From: Ornithinimicrobium pratense
GTDB taxonomy: Bacteria > Actinomycetota > Actinomycetes > Actinomycetales > Dermatophilaceae
NCBI RefSeq assembly: GCF_008843165.1
Contig: NZ_CP044427.1
Location: forward strand, 2,232,001-2,296,000
Length of the DNA stretch: 64,000 bases
Direction of reading: 5' to 3'
The notes below the pieces were generated by a model. The model was given only the letters and a program-made list of their open reading frames with translations. It had not been told where the DNA came from and did no database searches. How positions within the stretch are numbered: position 1 is the first letter of the stretch; the number at the start of each line of letters is the position of its first letter. The position numbers were made by a program, and so were the translations under genes. Below are positions 8,524-18,885 of this stretch, in pieces.

Positions 8524-9174
8524 ATGGCGTTGAACGGTGTGATCTTCGACTTTCACCAAACCCTGGCGCTCGCAGGCTCACTGAAGACATGGGTACGGGA
8601 TGCGGCCGCGGTCTCGGGTGACGGCGATGACCAAGTCAGCGAGATCCTGCCGGTGCTACGGACGGTCTGGGAACGCGCAGGGCAGCGTTACCCGAACTCC
8701 GAATGGGATCTCGACCCAGACCTGCACCGCAAAGCCTTCACGGGCGTCCTCACGAGCGAGGCAGCGTGCAGCCCGCGACTCGCGGCAGCCCTCTACGACA
8801 CGATGCCCGTCCAGTGGGTTCCCGCCCCGGGGGCAATCGACCTCCTCCAAGCACTCAAGGCTCGGGGCCGTCGAGTTGGGCTCGTGTCAAACATCGGCCT
8901 CGACATCTGCCCACGCCTGGCGCAGATGGGGCTGCTCACCCACCTCGACACCGTCGTCCTGAGTTACCAGGAAGGCCTCGTCAAGCCAGACCCACGCATC
9001 TTCACCCTCGCTGCGGACCGCCTGGGTCTTCCCGCTGACGAGTGCGTGTTCGTAGGAGATCACCCCCACGCCGACGGAGGCGCCGTGCACGCCGGCATGA
9101 CCAGCATCTTGGTCCCAGCCAGGGACCACGTGCCTCAGCTGCACATAGGGACGGCACTTCTCATGCACATCTGA
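8524..9174 (+). CDS. HAD-superfamily hydrolase with DFHQT active-site motif
   Basis: A 216-residue HAD protein. The nucleophile Asp9 lies in IFDFHQTLA, where the usual second Asp (general acid/base) is His11. Motif II is VGLVSNIG, motif III VKPDPRIF and motif IV FVGDHPHADGG, all in order, with a helical cap between. Replacing the second Asp should alter or weaken phosphatase turnover; a His here is seen in some actinobacterial HAD groups. ATG 8524 follows GGTAAGGA with good spacing and was preferred to ATG 8506. Confidence 0.8.
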   Translation: MALNGVIFDFHQTLALAGSLKTWVRDAAAVSGDGDDQVSEILPVLRTVWERAGQRYPNSEWDLDPDLHRKAFTGVLTSEAACSPRLAAALYDTMPVQWVPAPGAIDLLQALKARGRRVGLVSNIGLDICPRLAQMGLLTHLDTVVLSYQEGLVKPDPRIFTLAADRLGLPADECVFVGDHPHADGGAVHAGMTSILVPARDHVPQLHIGTALLMHI

Positions 9175-9529
9175 ACGATCAGCGCCTCGCGGCATGACCA
9201 GATGTGAGGTGAAGCTAGACGTGCTCCTCTGTCGAGCGCGGTCGAGGAGACCCGGGCACTGCGCAGACCCGCGAGGACCGGCGCGGTGCGGTCCGGGGAG
9301 GCCACGTCCCCGTGGTCGTCATGGGGGCGGACCCGACGGTGCTTGGTCGCGGCCGGGAACTCGAAGTGCTCCAGTCCCCCGGCCTTGGCCTTTACCGCCG
9401 CGTTAGGCAGGGCCCCCGCGCCCTTCGCGCTCACGTCATCCGCCTCCGGATCGAGCCTGGGTGTGCCAGCCTGTGTCAGTTCTGGTGACACCTTGGGCAT
9501 ACTTGTGGCCACTCCTGCCCGGACGCACG
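9175..9529. other. Stretch between HAD gene and tmRNA terminator, no gene recognised
   Basis: About 350 bases. Minus-strand frames are open but show no family sequence, and plus-strand frames are short. This lies just beyond the 3' end of the tmRNA gene, a common integration site for islands, but I see neither an integrase nor a duplicated tmRNA end. Confidence 0.4.
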
Positions 9530-9568
9530 AACCCCCAGATCCGCGCCGTGAGGCTGATTCTGGGGGTT
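9530..9568 (-). terminator. Hairpin terminator of ssrA
   Basis: A perfect 10-bp stem (AACCCCCAGA at 9530-9539 pairing with TCTGGGGGTT at 9559-9568) lies 37 bases past the tmRNA 3' end on the minus strand. There is no long T run, which is common for actinobacterial terminators. Confidence 0.6.
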
Positions 9569-9604
9569 GACGTGCGACAACTCGCACAGCGTGAGACACA
9601 GGGG

Positions 9605-9968
9605 TGGAGGTGGCGGGAATTGAACCCGCGTCCGTCACCGGGAAACCAGGGCTTCTCCGGGTGCAGTGCGCTCAGGATTTTCTCGGCCCCAGGGCTCGCG
9701 CGCACACGTTCCCTGACAGGCCCAGTCGAGTAGCAGTCCCGCACGGTCCCTCGACATGACCGTGCAGCTAGTCACCTAATCGGTGCCAGGATCTGAGCCG
9801 GTGACGAACTCAGGCTGACAGACTTGCGCTCGCTCAGGCGGCGAGGGCGAAGTCGCTGCGCTTGGAATTGGCAGCTATTGGTTTTGCAAGGATCGTTTGA
9901 CGAGATGACCTTGCATCCTCGACCCGCTTCCCCTGAAGTGCCGAATGACGTCGAAACCGATCACCCCC
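9605..9968 (-). ncRNA. ssrA: tmRNA (trans-translation RNA)
   Basis: The 3' end reads GGTTCAATTCCCGCCACCTCC followed by discriminator A, the T-loop and acceptor arm of a tmRNA; the 5' end GGGGGTGATCGGTTTCGACG is the conserved tmRNA start, and the two pair as an acceptor stem. The tag frame at 9875-9834 encodes ANSKRSDFALAA then stop, a typical actinobacterial proteolysis tag ending ALAA. With SmpB (encoded 570 bases upstream on the same strand) it frees stalled ribosomes and marks the product for Clp proteases. After the discriminator A the DNA reads CCCC, so the terminal CCA is not fully encoded and would need enzymatic completion. Confidence 0.92.
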
Positions 9969-10090
9969 ATGGGGGGTGTCTCACGCTGTGCAGTTGTCAA
10001 GCAGCTGGCCGCTGGGGCCAGACTGGTCAGTCTAGTGGTCCAACGGTGTGGAGTCCACGAAGATTCCCGGCCTCTGGCAGGGTGTCGACT

Positions 10091-10552
10091 ATGACGAGCT
10101 TTCGACCCGATCGACATCACCCGAGCTTGGACCCGGGGTCGCAGGACGTCCCGCGCCCCTTGTTGGTCAGCCTGAGCATCATGGTGTCCGCCATGGCTGG
10201 CGCGCTGGTGGTCATGGGGGTCGTGCTCGTGGTCCTGGGGGGCGAGCTGGTCACGCCCGAGCTGTGGGCGCTTGGCCTAGTGATCCTCGCCACGGTGGCC
10301 GCCTGGGGTGTCGTCCTGATGCTTCCAGCACGCCGTGGATCGAGCGGCTCGTTCGGCCCGGCCCTTCAGGCCATGGTCATGCTGCGCGTGGCGCTGCTGG
10401 AGGCCCCCGCCATCCTGGGCCTCATCCTGGCCTTCCTCAACAACCCGGTGAACCTGCTGGTCTACGCTCTGCCTGCGACCTTCTCCCTGGCGGGCATCTT
10501 GCTGTTCGCCAGACCCCGGGTGGTGCTGAACCGGCTCAGCGCTGTCGCTTGA
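10091..10552 (+). CDS. Small integral membrane protein, unknown function
   Basis: A 153-residue protein with four predicted membrane helices (about residues 22-48, 55-78, 92-112 and 117-143) after a short charged N-terminus. No family motif is recognised. It overlaps the 3' end of smpB by 17 bases on the opposite strand, so both genes must end inside each other. The ATG at 10091 is the first one that gives a normal cytosolic leader; a much longer in-frame extension runs into the tmRNA gene and is rejected. Confidence 0.65.
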   Translation: MTSFRPDRHHPSLDPGSQDVPRPLLVSLSIMVSAMAGALVVMGVVLVVLGGELVTPELWALGLVILATVAAWGVVLMLPARRGSSGSFGPALQAMVMLRVALLEAPAILGLILAFLNNPVNLLVYALPATFSLAGILLFARPRVVLNRLSAVA

Positions 10553-11012
10553 CGTGGGCTGACATGGCCCGCTCGGCCTCGCGACGGTCCTGCCGCTCGC
10601 GCAGCGTCTGCCGCTTGTCATGGATCTTCTTGCCCTTGGCGAGCGCGATCTCAACCTTGGCCCGCCCGTCCTTGAAGTAGAGCGCGAGCGGGACGATCGT
10701 GTGCCCTGCCTGTTCGGCCTTGGCGACCAGCTTGTCGATCTCGTGGCGGTGCAGCAGCAACTTGCGCCGCCGGCGCGCGGAGTGGTTGGTCCACGTGCCC
10801 TGCGTGTACTCAGGGATGTGCACGCCCTCCAGATAGAGCTCGCCGCCGTAGCTGGTGGCGTACCCGTCAACCAGCGAAGCACGTCCCTGACGCAGCGACT
10901 TCACCTCGGTCCCGGTCAGCACGAGGCCGGCCTCGACGGTGTCCTCGATGTGGTACTCGTGTCGGGCCTTCTTGTTGCTGGCAACTAGCTTGCGTCCGGA
11001 TTCCTTGGGCAT
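10536..11012 (-). CDS. smpB: SsrA-binding protein SmpB
   Basis: A 158-residue SmpB. The oligonucleotide-binding barrel is seen from [18 protein letters not shown], then [20 protein letters not shown], and [11 protein letters not shown]; the basic C-terminal tail [16 protein letters not shown] is the helix that enters the ribosomal mRNA channel. It binds the tRNA-like part of tmRNA and brings it to stalled ribosomes. It is encoded between the M23 peptidase and ssrA on the same strand, matching the usual actinobacterial order. Confidence 0.95.
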   Translation of the reverse strand: MPKESGRKLVASNKKARHEYHIEDTVEAGLVLTGTEVKSLRQGRASLVDGYATSYGGELYLEGVHIPEYTQGTWTNHSARRRRKLLLHRHEIDKLVAKAEQAGHTIVPLALYFKDGRAKVEIALAKGKKIHDKRQTLRERQDRREAERAMSAHVKRQR

Positions 11013-11085
11013 AACCGCTCAAGTCTAGGCGAGAGCCAGGTATGCCGTCACCGCAGTTTCCGGGGCTGGCGCCGCGATAGCCCTG

Positions 11086-12846
11086 TCAGAACCAGCCGCG
11101 CGGGTTGACGGGGCTGCCGTTCTCCCGGGTCTCAAAGTGCAGGTGACAGCCAGTGGAGGACCCGGTGGTCCCGACATGGCCGACCACCTGACCCTGGTCC
11201 ACCGCCTGGCCGGACGCCACGACGGGAGCGCTCTGGAAGTGCATGTAGGTGGTGGTCAGGTTGACCCCACGGTGAACCCCGTGGTCGACGATCACGTAGT
11301 GACCACTGCGGTCGTTGTAGCCGGTGCTGAACACCACTCCGCCCGCCGCGGACACGACCGGTGTGCCACAGTTCGCGCCGAAGTCGATACCGGCGTGCAG
11401 CAGCCAGATGCCCAGCACGGGGTGCAGGCGGTTGCCGAACTCGCTGGTGATCGGCGCGTTGACCGGATAGGTGAGATACGAGGGCGGGGACGGGGGGACG
11501 GGTGAGGGCGAGGGCGAGGGCGAGGGCGAGGGCGAGGGCGAGGGCGAGGGCGAGGGCGAGGGTGAGGGGGAGGGCACGGAGGCCCGGTAGATGTCCTCCT
11601 CCGCCTGGCGCTCCTCCTCACGGCGCGCCTCCTCCTCGGCTAGGCGGCGCTCCTCCTCCCGGCGTGCTTCGTCCTGGGCCCGACGGGCCTCCTCTGCCTC
11701 GGCCTGGGCCGCCGCGGCCCGGCGCTCCGCCTCCGCCTGCGCGGCGTCGTCAGCCCGGCGCTGGGCCTCCTCGGCGGCCGCCAACTGCCGGGCAGCCTCC
11801 CGTTCGGCCGCTCGTTGCCGGGCAGCCTCCTCTGCCGCGGCCTGTCGGGCTGCCTCCTCGGCTGCCTTGCGTCGGGCTTCCTCCTCCGCGAGGCGCTTGG
11901 CTTCCTCCTCCGCGAGGCGCTCCAGCTCCGCCTTCTCCTTGAGCTTGAGCCCGTGCTTGTTCTCGGCCAGCTGCGCGAGCTCAGCCTCGAGGTCCTCGGA
12001 CACCTGCTGCTCGGCCTCCAGGGAGGCCAGCACGATCTCCTTCTGCGCCTCCAACTCTTCCCGGGCCTGGGCTTGCTCCGCCTCCAGGGACTCCAGGTCG
12101 AGCTTTGCCGTCTCCGCCGCGGCCCTGGCCTGATCCTTGGCGACCACCACGGCCTCGGCCCGGGCCAGCAGGTAGGCGATGTCCTGCCGCACGCCCGTCA
12201 ACCGGTCCTGCTCGGCGACCTGCACGGCCTCCTGCGTGGCCAGCGAGCGGATCTGCTGGTCCTGGACCCGCAGCACGGTCCGTGACATCGCCATCTGGTC
12301 CGCGGCGTCCGCCTCGCCCGAGAGCAGTTCCAGGGTGGCCGCCAGGGACCCGAGCCCACCCTGCTTGTAGCTCTCCCGTGCGATCGCGCCCACCGTGCTG
12401 CGGCTGACAGCCTGCTCGTCCGCGTTGGCCGCGAGGGATTCCTCGATCGAAGCCTCGCTGACGCGCGCCACCCCCAGCTGGGTCTGGATCCGGTCGGCCT
12501 CGGCCTCGGCGTCAGCCAGGTCCAGCTCGGCCTCCTGCAGCGTGATGCGGGCGGCCTCAACCTTGGCGGTCGTCTCCCGCAGCACCTGGTCCGCAGCGAC
12601 CAGCTCGGCACTGGTGTGCTCGAGGTCTTCCCCCAGGGCGGTGGCGCGCTGCTCACTCGTCTCGCGCTCGCCGGTCGTCCGCTTGTGCTCTCGCTCAACC
12701 TGCTCCATCCGCTCCCGGATCTCCTCCAGGGTCCCGGAGGCCAGCGCAGGCGTGGCGATGCCGACCACACCGGCGAGGGCCAGCACCAGGGCCCGGGAGT
12801 ATGTCGTGCGGCGGAGGCCGCGGCGGTGCGTGGATGGGTTGGACAT
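11086..12846 (-). CDS. Secreted coiled-coil M23 (LytM-type) peptidase, EnvC-like
   Basis: A 586-residue exported protein. Residues about 1-36 form a signal peptide (basic start, SRALVLALAGVVGIATPALA). Residues about 40-410 are charged heptad-like coiled coil rich in Glu, Ala and Arg, then a Pro-Ser repeat linker, then a complete M23 domain at the end: HPVLGIWLLHAGIDFG, YVIVDHGVHRG, YMHF and CHLHFETR with its metal-binding His and Asp residues. Unlike E. coli EnvC the zinc ligands are present, so it may cut peptidoglycan itself. It sits directly downstream of ftsE-ftsX, so activation by FtsEX at the septum is the likely role (inference). The ATG at 12846 has AAGGAG eight bases upstream. Confidence 0.85.
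   Translation of the reverse strand: MSNPSTHRRGLRRTTYSRALVLALAGVVGIATPALASGTLEEIRERMEQVEREHKRTTGERETSEQRATALGEDLEHTSAELVAADQVLRETTAKVEAARITLQEAELDLADAEAEADRIQTQLGVARVSEASIEESLAANADEQAVSRSTVGAIARESYKQGGLGSLAATLELLSGEADAADQMAMSRTVLRVQDQQIRSLATQEAVQVAEQDRLTGVRQDIAYLLARAEAVVVAKDQARAAAETAKLDLESLEAEQAQAREELEAQKEIVLASLEAEQQVSEDLEAELAQLAENKHGLKLKEKAELERLAEEEAKRLAEEEARRKAAEEAARQAAAEEAARQRAAEREAARQLAAAEEAQRRADDAAQAEAERRAAAAQAEAEEARRAQDEARREEERRLAEEEARREEERQAEEDIYRASVPSPSPSPSPSPSPSPSPSPSPSPSPVPPSPPSYLTYPVNAPITSEFGNRLHPVLGIWLLHAGIDFGANCGTPVVSAAGGVVFSTGYNDRSGHYVIVDHGVHRGVNLTTTYMHFQSAPVVASGQAVDQGQVVGHVGTTGSSTGCHLHFETRENGSPVNPRGWF
11504..11563. repeat. 6-bp tandem repeat coding for a Ser-Pro linker
   Basis: GAGGGC is repeated nine times without change (11504-11557) plus a tenth copy with one mismatch. 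On the minus strand it encodes alternating Pro and Ser between the coiled coil and the peptidase domain. Slippage here would change linker length by two residues without shifting the frame. Confidence 0.9.
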
Positions 12847-12863
12847 GGCGTGCTTCTCCTTGT

Positions 12864-13783
12864 TTAGACCCTCACGTGGCGACGCAAGGCCGCCCAGGCG
12901 GTAAGGACGGCCAGCAGCAGCGCGCCGATCACCAGGACGGGGGTGATGAGCCACACTTCGCCCTCACCGATGAGGCTGACCAGACCGCTCTCCCCCGCGA
13001 GCACATCGGACAGGAAGCCACTGACGCCGAAGCGGACCGTGGCCCACAGCAGCCCGACGGCGAGCGTCGCCCCCAGCAGCGTGGCGATGACGGTCTCGAC
13101 GATGAACGGCAGGTGGATGCTGAAGGCGGAGGCGCCAACCATCCGCTGGATGCCGGTCTCCCGCCGGCGGGTCCAGGCGGTGAGCCGGATCGCGGTGGAG
13201 ATGAGCAGGACCGCGCACAGCACCATCGCGGCGGCCAGGCCGAGGGCCCCGGCGCTGAGCACCCGCAAGAAGGTGAACAACTGGTCCACGACCTCGCGCT
13301 GGTCCTCCACGCTGTCCACACCGGGGGCCTGCTCGAAGGCGGCCCGGATCACGTCATACCGGTGGGGGTCGGACAGGTTGACCCTGAACGAGGCCGGGAT
13401 CGCCTCAGGGGGGACCGAGTCGAGCACCGAGGAGCCGCGGAACTGCTCGCGGAACCGCTCGTATGCCTCCTCGCTGGACTCGTAGAACCACTCGGTGACC
13501 AGCGGCCGCAGACCCTCCAGGTCGGCCTCGATCTGGTCGCGCTGCTCCTGGGTCACCCCGCCCCCGGTGCAGCCGACGGAGTCGGTGGAGTCCGGGGTGC
13601 ACAAGAAGATCGAGACCTGGACGCGGTCATACCAGTAGCCCTGGGCCGTGCTGACCTGTTGCTGCGCGAGCAGTCCGATCCCGAGGAAGAACAACGAGAC
13701 CATGGTGACCAGGACCACGGAGATGAACATGGCACCGTTGCGGCGCAACCCGTTGCCCACCTCGCCCAGCAGGAAGCCCGGCC

Positions 13784-13787
<4 letters not shown>
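12864..13787 (-). CDS. ftsX: Cell-division membrane protein FtsX
   Basis: A 307-residue protein with the FtsX plan: a cytoplasmic start, one membrane helix (VVLVTMVSLFFLGIGLLA), a large outside domain (residues about 50-180), and three helices near the end, including LGLAAAMVLCAVLLISTAI and the conserved TRRRETGIQRMVGAS loop. The start overlaps the ftsE stop by four bases, so the pair is translationally coupled. FtsX passes ATP-driven motion from FtsE to a periplasmic hydrolase; the M23 protein encoded right after is the obvious candidate. Confidence 0.93.
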
Positions 13788-14479
<692 letters not shown>

Positions 14480-14851
14480 GGGGGACAGCTCCGTGACTAC
14501 CGGTGATGTTGGGACATCTGGGACATGTGTGTCGGCTGTGACAACGAGAACACGGTAGCCGAGTAGCGGTGCGAGTCAAGGAAGGCACAAGCGAGGAACG
14601 CAGATCGGACCGCGAGGGGTCGAAGACACGGACCTCGGACCCAGCCCCCGCGGTCCGGCCACCCTGGATGGACCCGGGGCGCTGGTGACCTGGCCTACCT
14701 CGTCCCGCTGCTGAAGAGTGCGTGAACTTTGCGGTCCTGAGGCCGCAGCGGCCCCCGGGTGTCGGACCGAAGCGCTAGTTTGACTCTCGTCCTGCCGCCG
14801 TACCACCCGCCAGGGGGCGGCACCTTGAGCCCTGGACTGGAGAAGACAACG
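14480..14851. other. Intergenic control region between ftsE and the nuclease gene
   Basis: 372 bases between divergent genes, so promoters for both must be here. A tandem GGGACAT(C/G)TG lies at 14514-14530 near ftsE, and TTGACT near 14778 could serve as a -35 for the nuclease gene. Neither is proven. Confidence 0.4.
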
Positions 14852-17335
14852 ATGAACACCCTTTCCCGCCTGCGGCGCGTCCTCGCGCTCGGGGCCACCG
14901 GTGCACTCATGGCCACCGGTCTGATCACCCTGGCGCCGGTGGCGCAGGCAGCCGGCGACGGCTTGATCATCAACGAGTTCTACGGGCGCGGCGGGTCCGC
15001 CAACCAGCCCTACACCCACAAGTTCGTCGAGCTGTACAACCCGACGGACGCGGCGGTCAACCTGGCCGGCACCTCGTTGCAGTATCGCAGCGCCACCGGC
15101 ACCGGCAACGCCAGCGGGGTCACCTCCCTGTCCGGCACCGTCCCGGCAGAGGGCTACTTCCTCATCCAGCTGCCCGGGAACGCCGGCAACGGCGAGACGC
15201 TGCCCACCCCGGACCTGGTCGGCACCATCAACCCCTCCGGCACGACGGGCACAATCTTCCTGGCGGAGACGACCAGCGCGACCAGCCCGGACAACCTCGA
15301 CCTGGTCATCGACAAGCTGGGGTACGGCGGCTCCAACAGCCCCGAGGGCACGGCCGCCGCATACCCCGGCACCAATGCCACCCCCGGCTCCCTGACGCGG
15401 ACCGGATTCATCGACACCGACGACAACGCAGCGGACTTCACCTTCAGCGAGCAGGTGACCCCGCAGAACAGCGGAGGAGACGGCGGCGACCCCGACCCGG
15501 AGCCGGAGCCGGAGCCGGAACCGGTAGAGCTGACCATCGCCGAGATCCAGGGCACCGGCAGCGCGACCCCCTACGCAGGCCAGGAGGTCACCACGCAGGG
15601 CGTGGTCACCGCGGCCTACCCGACCGGCGGGTTCCGCGGCGTCTACCTGCAGACCCCCGGCAGCGGCGGCGCCGCCAAGGTCCCTGGTGATGCCTCGGAC
15701 GGCATCTTCGTCTTCTCCGACTGGGCCGCCGAGAACCTGCAGATCGGTGACTGCGTGGACGTCGAGGGCCAGGCCGGGGAGTTCAACGGTCTGACCCAGC
15801 TCAGCCAGGTCTTCGTCACGCCCGTGCAGGGTTGCGCCGCGGTCACCCCGACCGCCCTGGACACCCTGCCCGCCACGGACGCGGAGAAGGAGGTGTACGA
15901 GGGGATGCTCGTGCACCCGCAGGGCACCTACACGATCACCAACAACTACGCGCTGAACCAGTACGGCCAGATCGGCCTGGCGGTCGGCGAGGAACCCCTC
16001 TACACCGCCACCGACGTGGTGCGCCCGGGTGCGGAGGCGGAGGCCTACGAGGCCGAGAACCTGCGCCGGTACATCACCCTCGACGACGGTTCGTCCTGGA
16101 ACTACCTGTCCAACCGCACCGCCCAGGACACGCCGTTGCCCTACCTCTCGGCGGAGGAGCCGCACCGGACCGGCTCCCACGTCACCTTCGACCAGCCGGT
16201 CATCCTGGACTACCGCTTCCAGTGGAACTACCAGCCCACCGGCCAGGTCGTCGGTGCCGACAGTCCGTTCGACCCGATCGTCTCGGAGAACGACCGTGAG
16301 TATGAAGTACCCGAGGTCGGCGGCAACATCCAGATTGGCGCGTTCAACGTGCTGAACTACTTCACCGACCTGGGTGAGGACGAGCCCGGCTGCCGGTTCT
16401 ACGCCGACCGTGAGGGCAACCCGGTCGGCACGAACTTCTGTGAGGTCCGGGGCGCCTGGAGCCAGGCCGCTTTCGAGGACCAGCAGGCCAAGATCGTGGC
16501 AGCGATCAACGAGATGGACGCCGACGTGCTGGGCCTGCAAGAGATCGAGGCCAACTCGGCGCTGTCCTACAAGGACCTGCCGCGCGATGTCGCGATGGCC
16601 GACCTGGTCGGGGCGCTCAACGAGGCAGCCGGCTTCACCCGGTGGGCCTACGTGCCCTCCCCGAGAGGTCAGGTGCCCGCCAACGAGGACATCATCCGCA
16701 CCGGGTTCATCTACAACCCGAGCACCGTGCAGCTGCTCGGCCCCTCGCAGATCCTGCTCGACGATGCCTTCGCCAACGCCCGCTACCCCCTGGCGCAGAA
16801 GTTCAAGGCTCGCCAGACCGGCAACCCGTTCGTGGCGATCAACAACCACTTCAAGTCCAAGGGATCCGGTGAGGACGACGGCACGGGCCAGGGCCTGGCC
16901 AACCCCTCCCGCGAGGCCCAGTCCCGGGCGCTGACGGAGTGGGTCGACTCGACCTTCAACGACGAGGCGGTCTTCCTCATGGGTGACTTCAATGCCTACA
17001 GCAAGGAGACCCCGGTCCAGATCATCGAGGCGGCTGGCTTCACCAACACCGCCAAGACGTACGAGCCGGACTCGACGACCTACCAGTTCTCCGGCCGCTT
17101 GGGCTCCCTGGACCACGTCTTCGCCAACGACAAGGCGATGCGCCTGGTCACCGGGGCTGCGGTGTGGGACATCAACGGCGATGAGTCGATCGCCTTCCAG
17201 TACAGCCGGCGCAACTACAACGTCGTCGACTTCCACGCCGACGACCCGTTCGCCAGCTCCGACCACGACCCGATGCTGGTGGGCCTGGAGACCGGCCCGC
17301 GCGGCAAGGGCAAGGGCAAGGGCGGCCGCGGCTGA
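14852..17335 (+). CDS. Secreted ExeM/NucH-type extracellular nuclease with lamin-tail domain
   Basis: An 827-residue secreted protein. Residues 1-32 are a signal peptide ending VAQAAG. Next is a lamin-tail domain (LIINEFYGRGGSANQPYTHKF, then FVELYNPTDAAVNLAG), an acidic Pro-Glu linker, an OB-like nucleic-acid-binding region, and a C-terminal endonuclease/exonuclease/phosphatase domain: IGAFNVLNYF, DVLGLQEIE, NNHFKSKG, FLMGDFNAY, LDHVFAN and SSDHDPMLV, which are the catalytic Asn, Glu, Asp and His sites. ExeM/NucH relatives degrade extracellular DNA. The end is a basic Gly-Lys tail without a cell-wall anchor. ATG 14852 follows GGAGAAGA. It interrupts the prfB-ftsE neighbourhood. Confidence 0.87.
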   Translation: MNTLSRLRRVLALGATGALMATGLITLAPVAQAAGDGLIINEFYGRGGSANQPYTHKFVELYNPTDAAVNLAGTSLQYRSATGTGNASGVTSLSGTVPAEGYFLIQLPGNAGNGETLPTPDLVGTINPSGTTGTIFLAETTSATSPDNLDLVIDKLGYGGSNSPEGTAAAYPGTNATPGSLTRTGFIDTDDNAADFTFSEQVTPQNSGGDGGDPDPEPEPEPEPVELTIAEIQGTGSATPYAGQEVTTQGVVTAAYPTGGFRGVYLQTPGSGGAAKVPGDASDGIFVFSDWAAENLQIGDCVDVEGQAGEFNGLTQLSQVFVTPVQGCAAVTPTALDTLPATDAEKEVYEGMLVHPQGTYTITNNYALNQYGQIGLAVGEEPLYTATDVVRPGAEAEAYEAENLRRYITLDDGSSWNYLSNRTAQDTPLPYLSAEEPHRTGSHVTFDQPVILDYRFQWNYQPTGQVVGADSPFDPIVSENDREYEVPEVGGNIQIGAFNVLNYFTDLGEDEPGCRFYADREGNPVGTNFCEVRGAWSQAAFEDQQAKIVAAINEMDADVLGLQEIEANSALSYKDLPRDVAMADLVGALNEAAGFTRWAYVPSPRGQVPANEDIIRTGFIYNPSTVQLLGPSQILLDDAFANARYPLAQKFKARQTGNPFVAINNHFKSKGSGEDDGTGQGLANPSREAQSRALTEWVDSTFNDEAVFLMGDFNAYSKETPVQIIEAAGFTNTAKTYEPDSTTYQFSGRLGSLDHVFANDKAMRLVTGAAVWDINGDESIAFQYSRRNYNVVDFHADDPFASSDHDPMLVGLETGPRGKGKGKGGRG

Positions 17336-17343
17336 CCTTCCGG

Positions 17344-18842
17344 TCAGCTGCTGCTGCGCCGTCGACCGCGCAGCGCCCGGCCCGCCGCCCGCACCGGGGC
17401 GAGCGGGTCGGGCCTGCGCAGAGGCGTCATCAGCCGAGTGATCGCGGCCCGTTTCCAGCCCGAGTGCGGCGGGTAGACGACCCTGAGCGTGTCCGGGGCG
17501 GCGGGCTTGACCAGCACCGAGCGTCGGTGGCTGAACTCCTCGATGGAGGCCCGCCCGTGGTAGGCGCCCATCCCGGAGGCGCCGACCCCGCCGAACGGCA
17601 GGTCCGGGGCGAGGATGTGCAGCAGCGGGGCGCCGATCGTCATCCCCCCGAGGTGGTGCGCTGCTCGAAGGTGCGCCGCACCTTCTCGTCGGAGGAGAAG
17701 ACGTAGAGAGCCAGCGGGTGCTCCCGCTCGCGCATGAACTCGGCACCGGCCTCGGCGTCGGCGACGGTGAGCACCGGCAGGATCGGCCCGAAGATCTCCT
17801 CCTGCATCAGCGGCGCGGAGGGGTAGGGGTCGGCGATGACGGTGGGGGCAACGAAGTAGCGGTCCTGCGCGTCGTGCTCGCCGCCGACCACCACCTCGCC
17901 ACCGTGACCGCCGAGCAGCCCGACGAGACGCTCGTGGTGCCGGCCGTTGACGATCCGGCCCAGGTCGCTGCTGGTGCGGGGGTCGGCGCCGAAGAACTCC
18001 TGCACAGCCTCCCGCAACGCGGCCAGCAGCGGGTCCCGCGCTTCCGAGGTAACCAGGACGTAGTCGGGGGCGATGCACGTCTGGCCGGCGTTGACGAACT
18101 TGCCCCAGGCGATCCGTCGAGCCACGACAGTGGCGTCCATCGTGGCGTCCACGAAGGTCGGTGACTTCCCGCCGAGCTCAAGCGTGACCGGCGTCAGGTG
18201 CTCGGCGGCGGCGCGCATGACGACCTTGCCGACCTCGGTGGAGCCGGTGAAGACGATGTGGTCGAAGCGCCGCTCGAGCAAAGCCGTCGTCCCGGGCACC
18301 CCGCCCGTCACCACCTGCACCACCTCCGGCGGCAGGTGCTTGGCCACCAGGCGGGCGAGCAGCTCCGCCACCCGTGGTGTGATCTCACTGGGTTTGAGCA
18401 CGGCCGTGTTCCCGGCCGCAAGCGCTCCGGCCAGCGGAGAGAGCAGCAGCTGTACCGGGTAGTTCCACGGCGCGATGACCAGCACGACACCCTTGGGCTG
18501 CAGGTGGACGCGCGCCGAGGCGGGCTGCAGGGCCACCGGCACCGGCACCGTGCGTGGCGCTGTCCACCGTTCCAGGTGGGCGAGCAGGGTGTCGATCTCC
18601 TGGACGATGGTCCAGGTCTCGGTGAGCCGCACCTCCAGCGCGGGTTTGCCAACGTCGGCGGTCACCGCCGCGTTGATCTCGTCCTCATGCTCGACGACCA
18701 GCCGGCGCAGGGCCGCCAGGTGCTCCCGACGCCGGCCCAGGCTCAGGGTCGCCCCGGAGTGCACGGTATGCCGCAGCCTTGCCAGGTCGAGCCCGCCCAG
18801 GAGCGAGGCGGTGTCGTAGGGGGCGTCGGTGAGGTGCGACAT
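17344..18842 (-). pseudogene. Aldehyde dehydrogenase broken by one frameshift
   Basis: The first 400 codons from ATG 18842 give a normal NAD(P)-dependent aldehyde dehydrogenase: APWNYPVQLLL, FTGSTEVGKVV, the Glu motif LELGGKSP and the catalytic Cys in NAGQTCIAPD. At the six-C run 17644-17649 the frame meets TGA just after TTSGG. The missing C-terminal part (GAPLLHILAPDLPFGGVGAS, then GMGAYHGRASIEEFSH) continues in another frame to 17344. One extra base in the homopolymer would restore a protein of about 499 residues. It could be a real mutation or a homopolymer sequencing error. The start codon context is good and the rest of the gene is well preserved, so the break is recent or artefactual. 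Confidence 0.85.
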
Positions 18843-18885
18843 ACCCCCATGCTGCCTCGGCCACCTGAACCCTGCCCGCTGCGGG

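Noticed and set aside
9175..9604. Integrated island at the tmRNA 3' end
   Set aside because: tmRNA ends are common integration sites, but I see no integrase and no second copy of the tmRNA 3' sequence to the left.
14576..17746. A 1056-codon open frame on the minus strand opposite the nuclease gene
   Set aside because: It is antisense to a gene with signal peptide and complete catalytic motifs. Its translation is Val/Gly/Leu/Arg-rich without any family motif, typical of GC-rich shadow frames.
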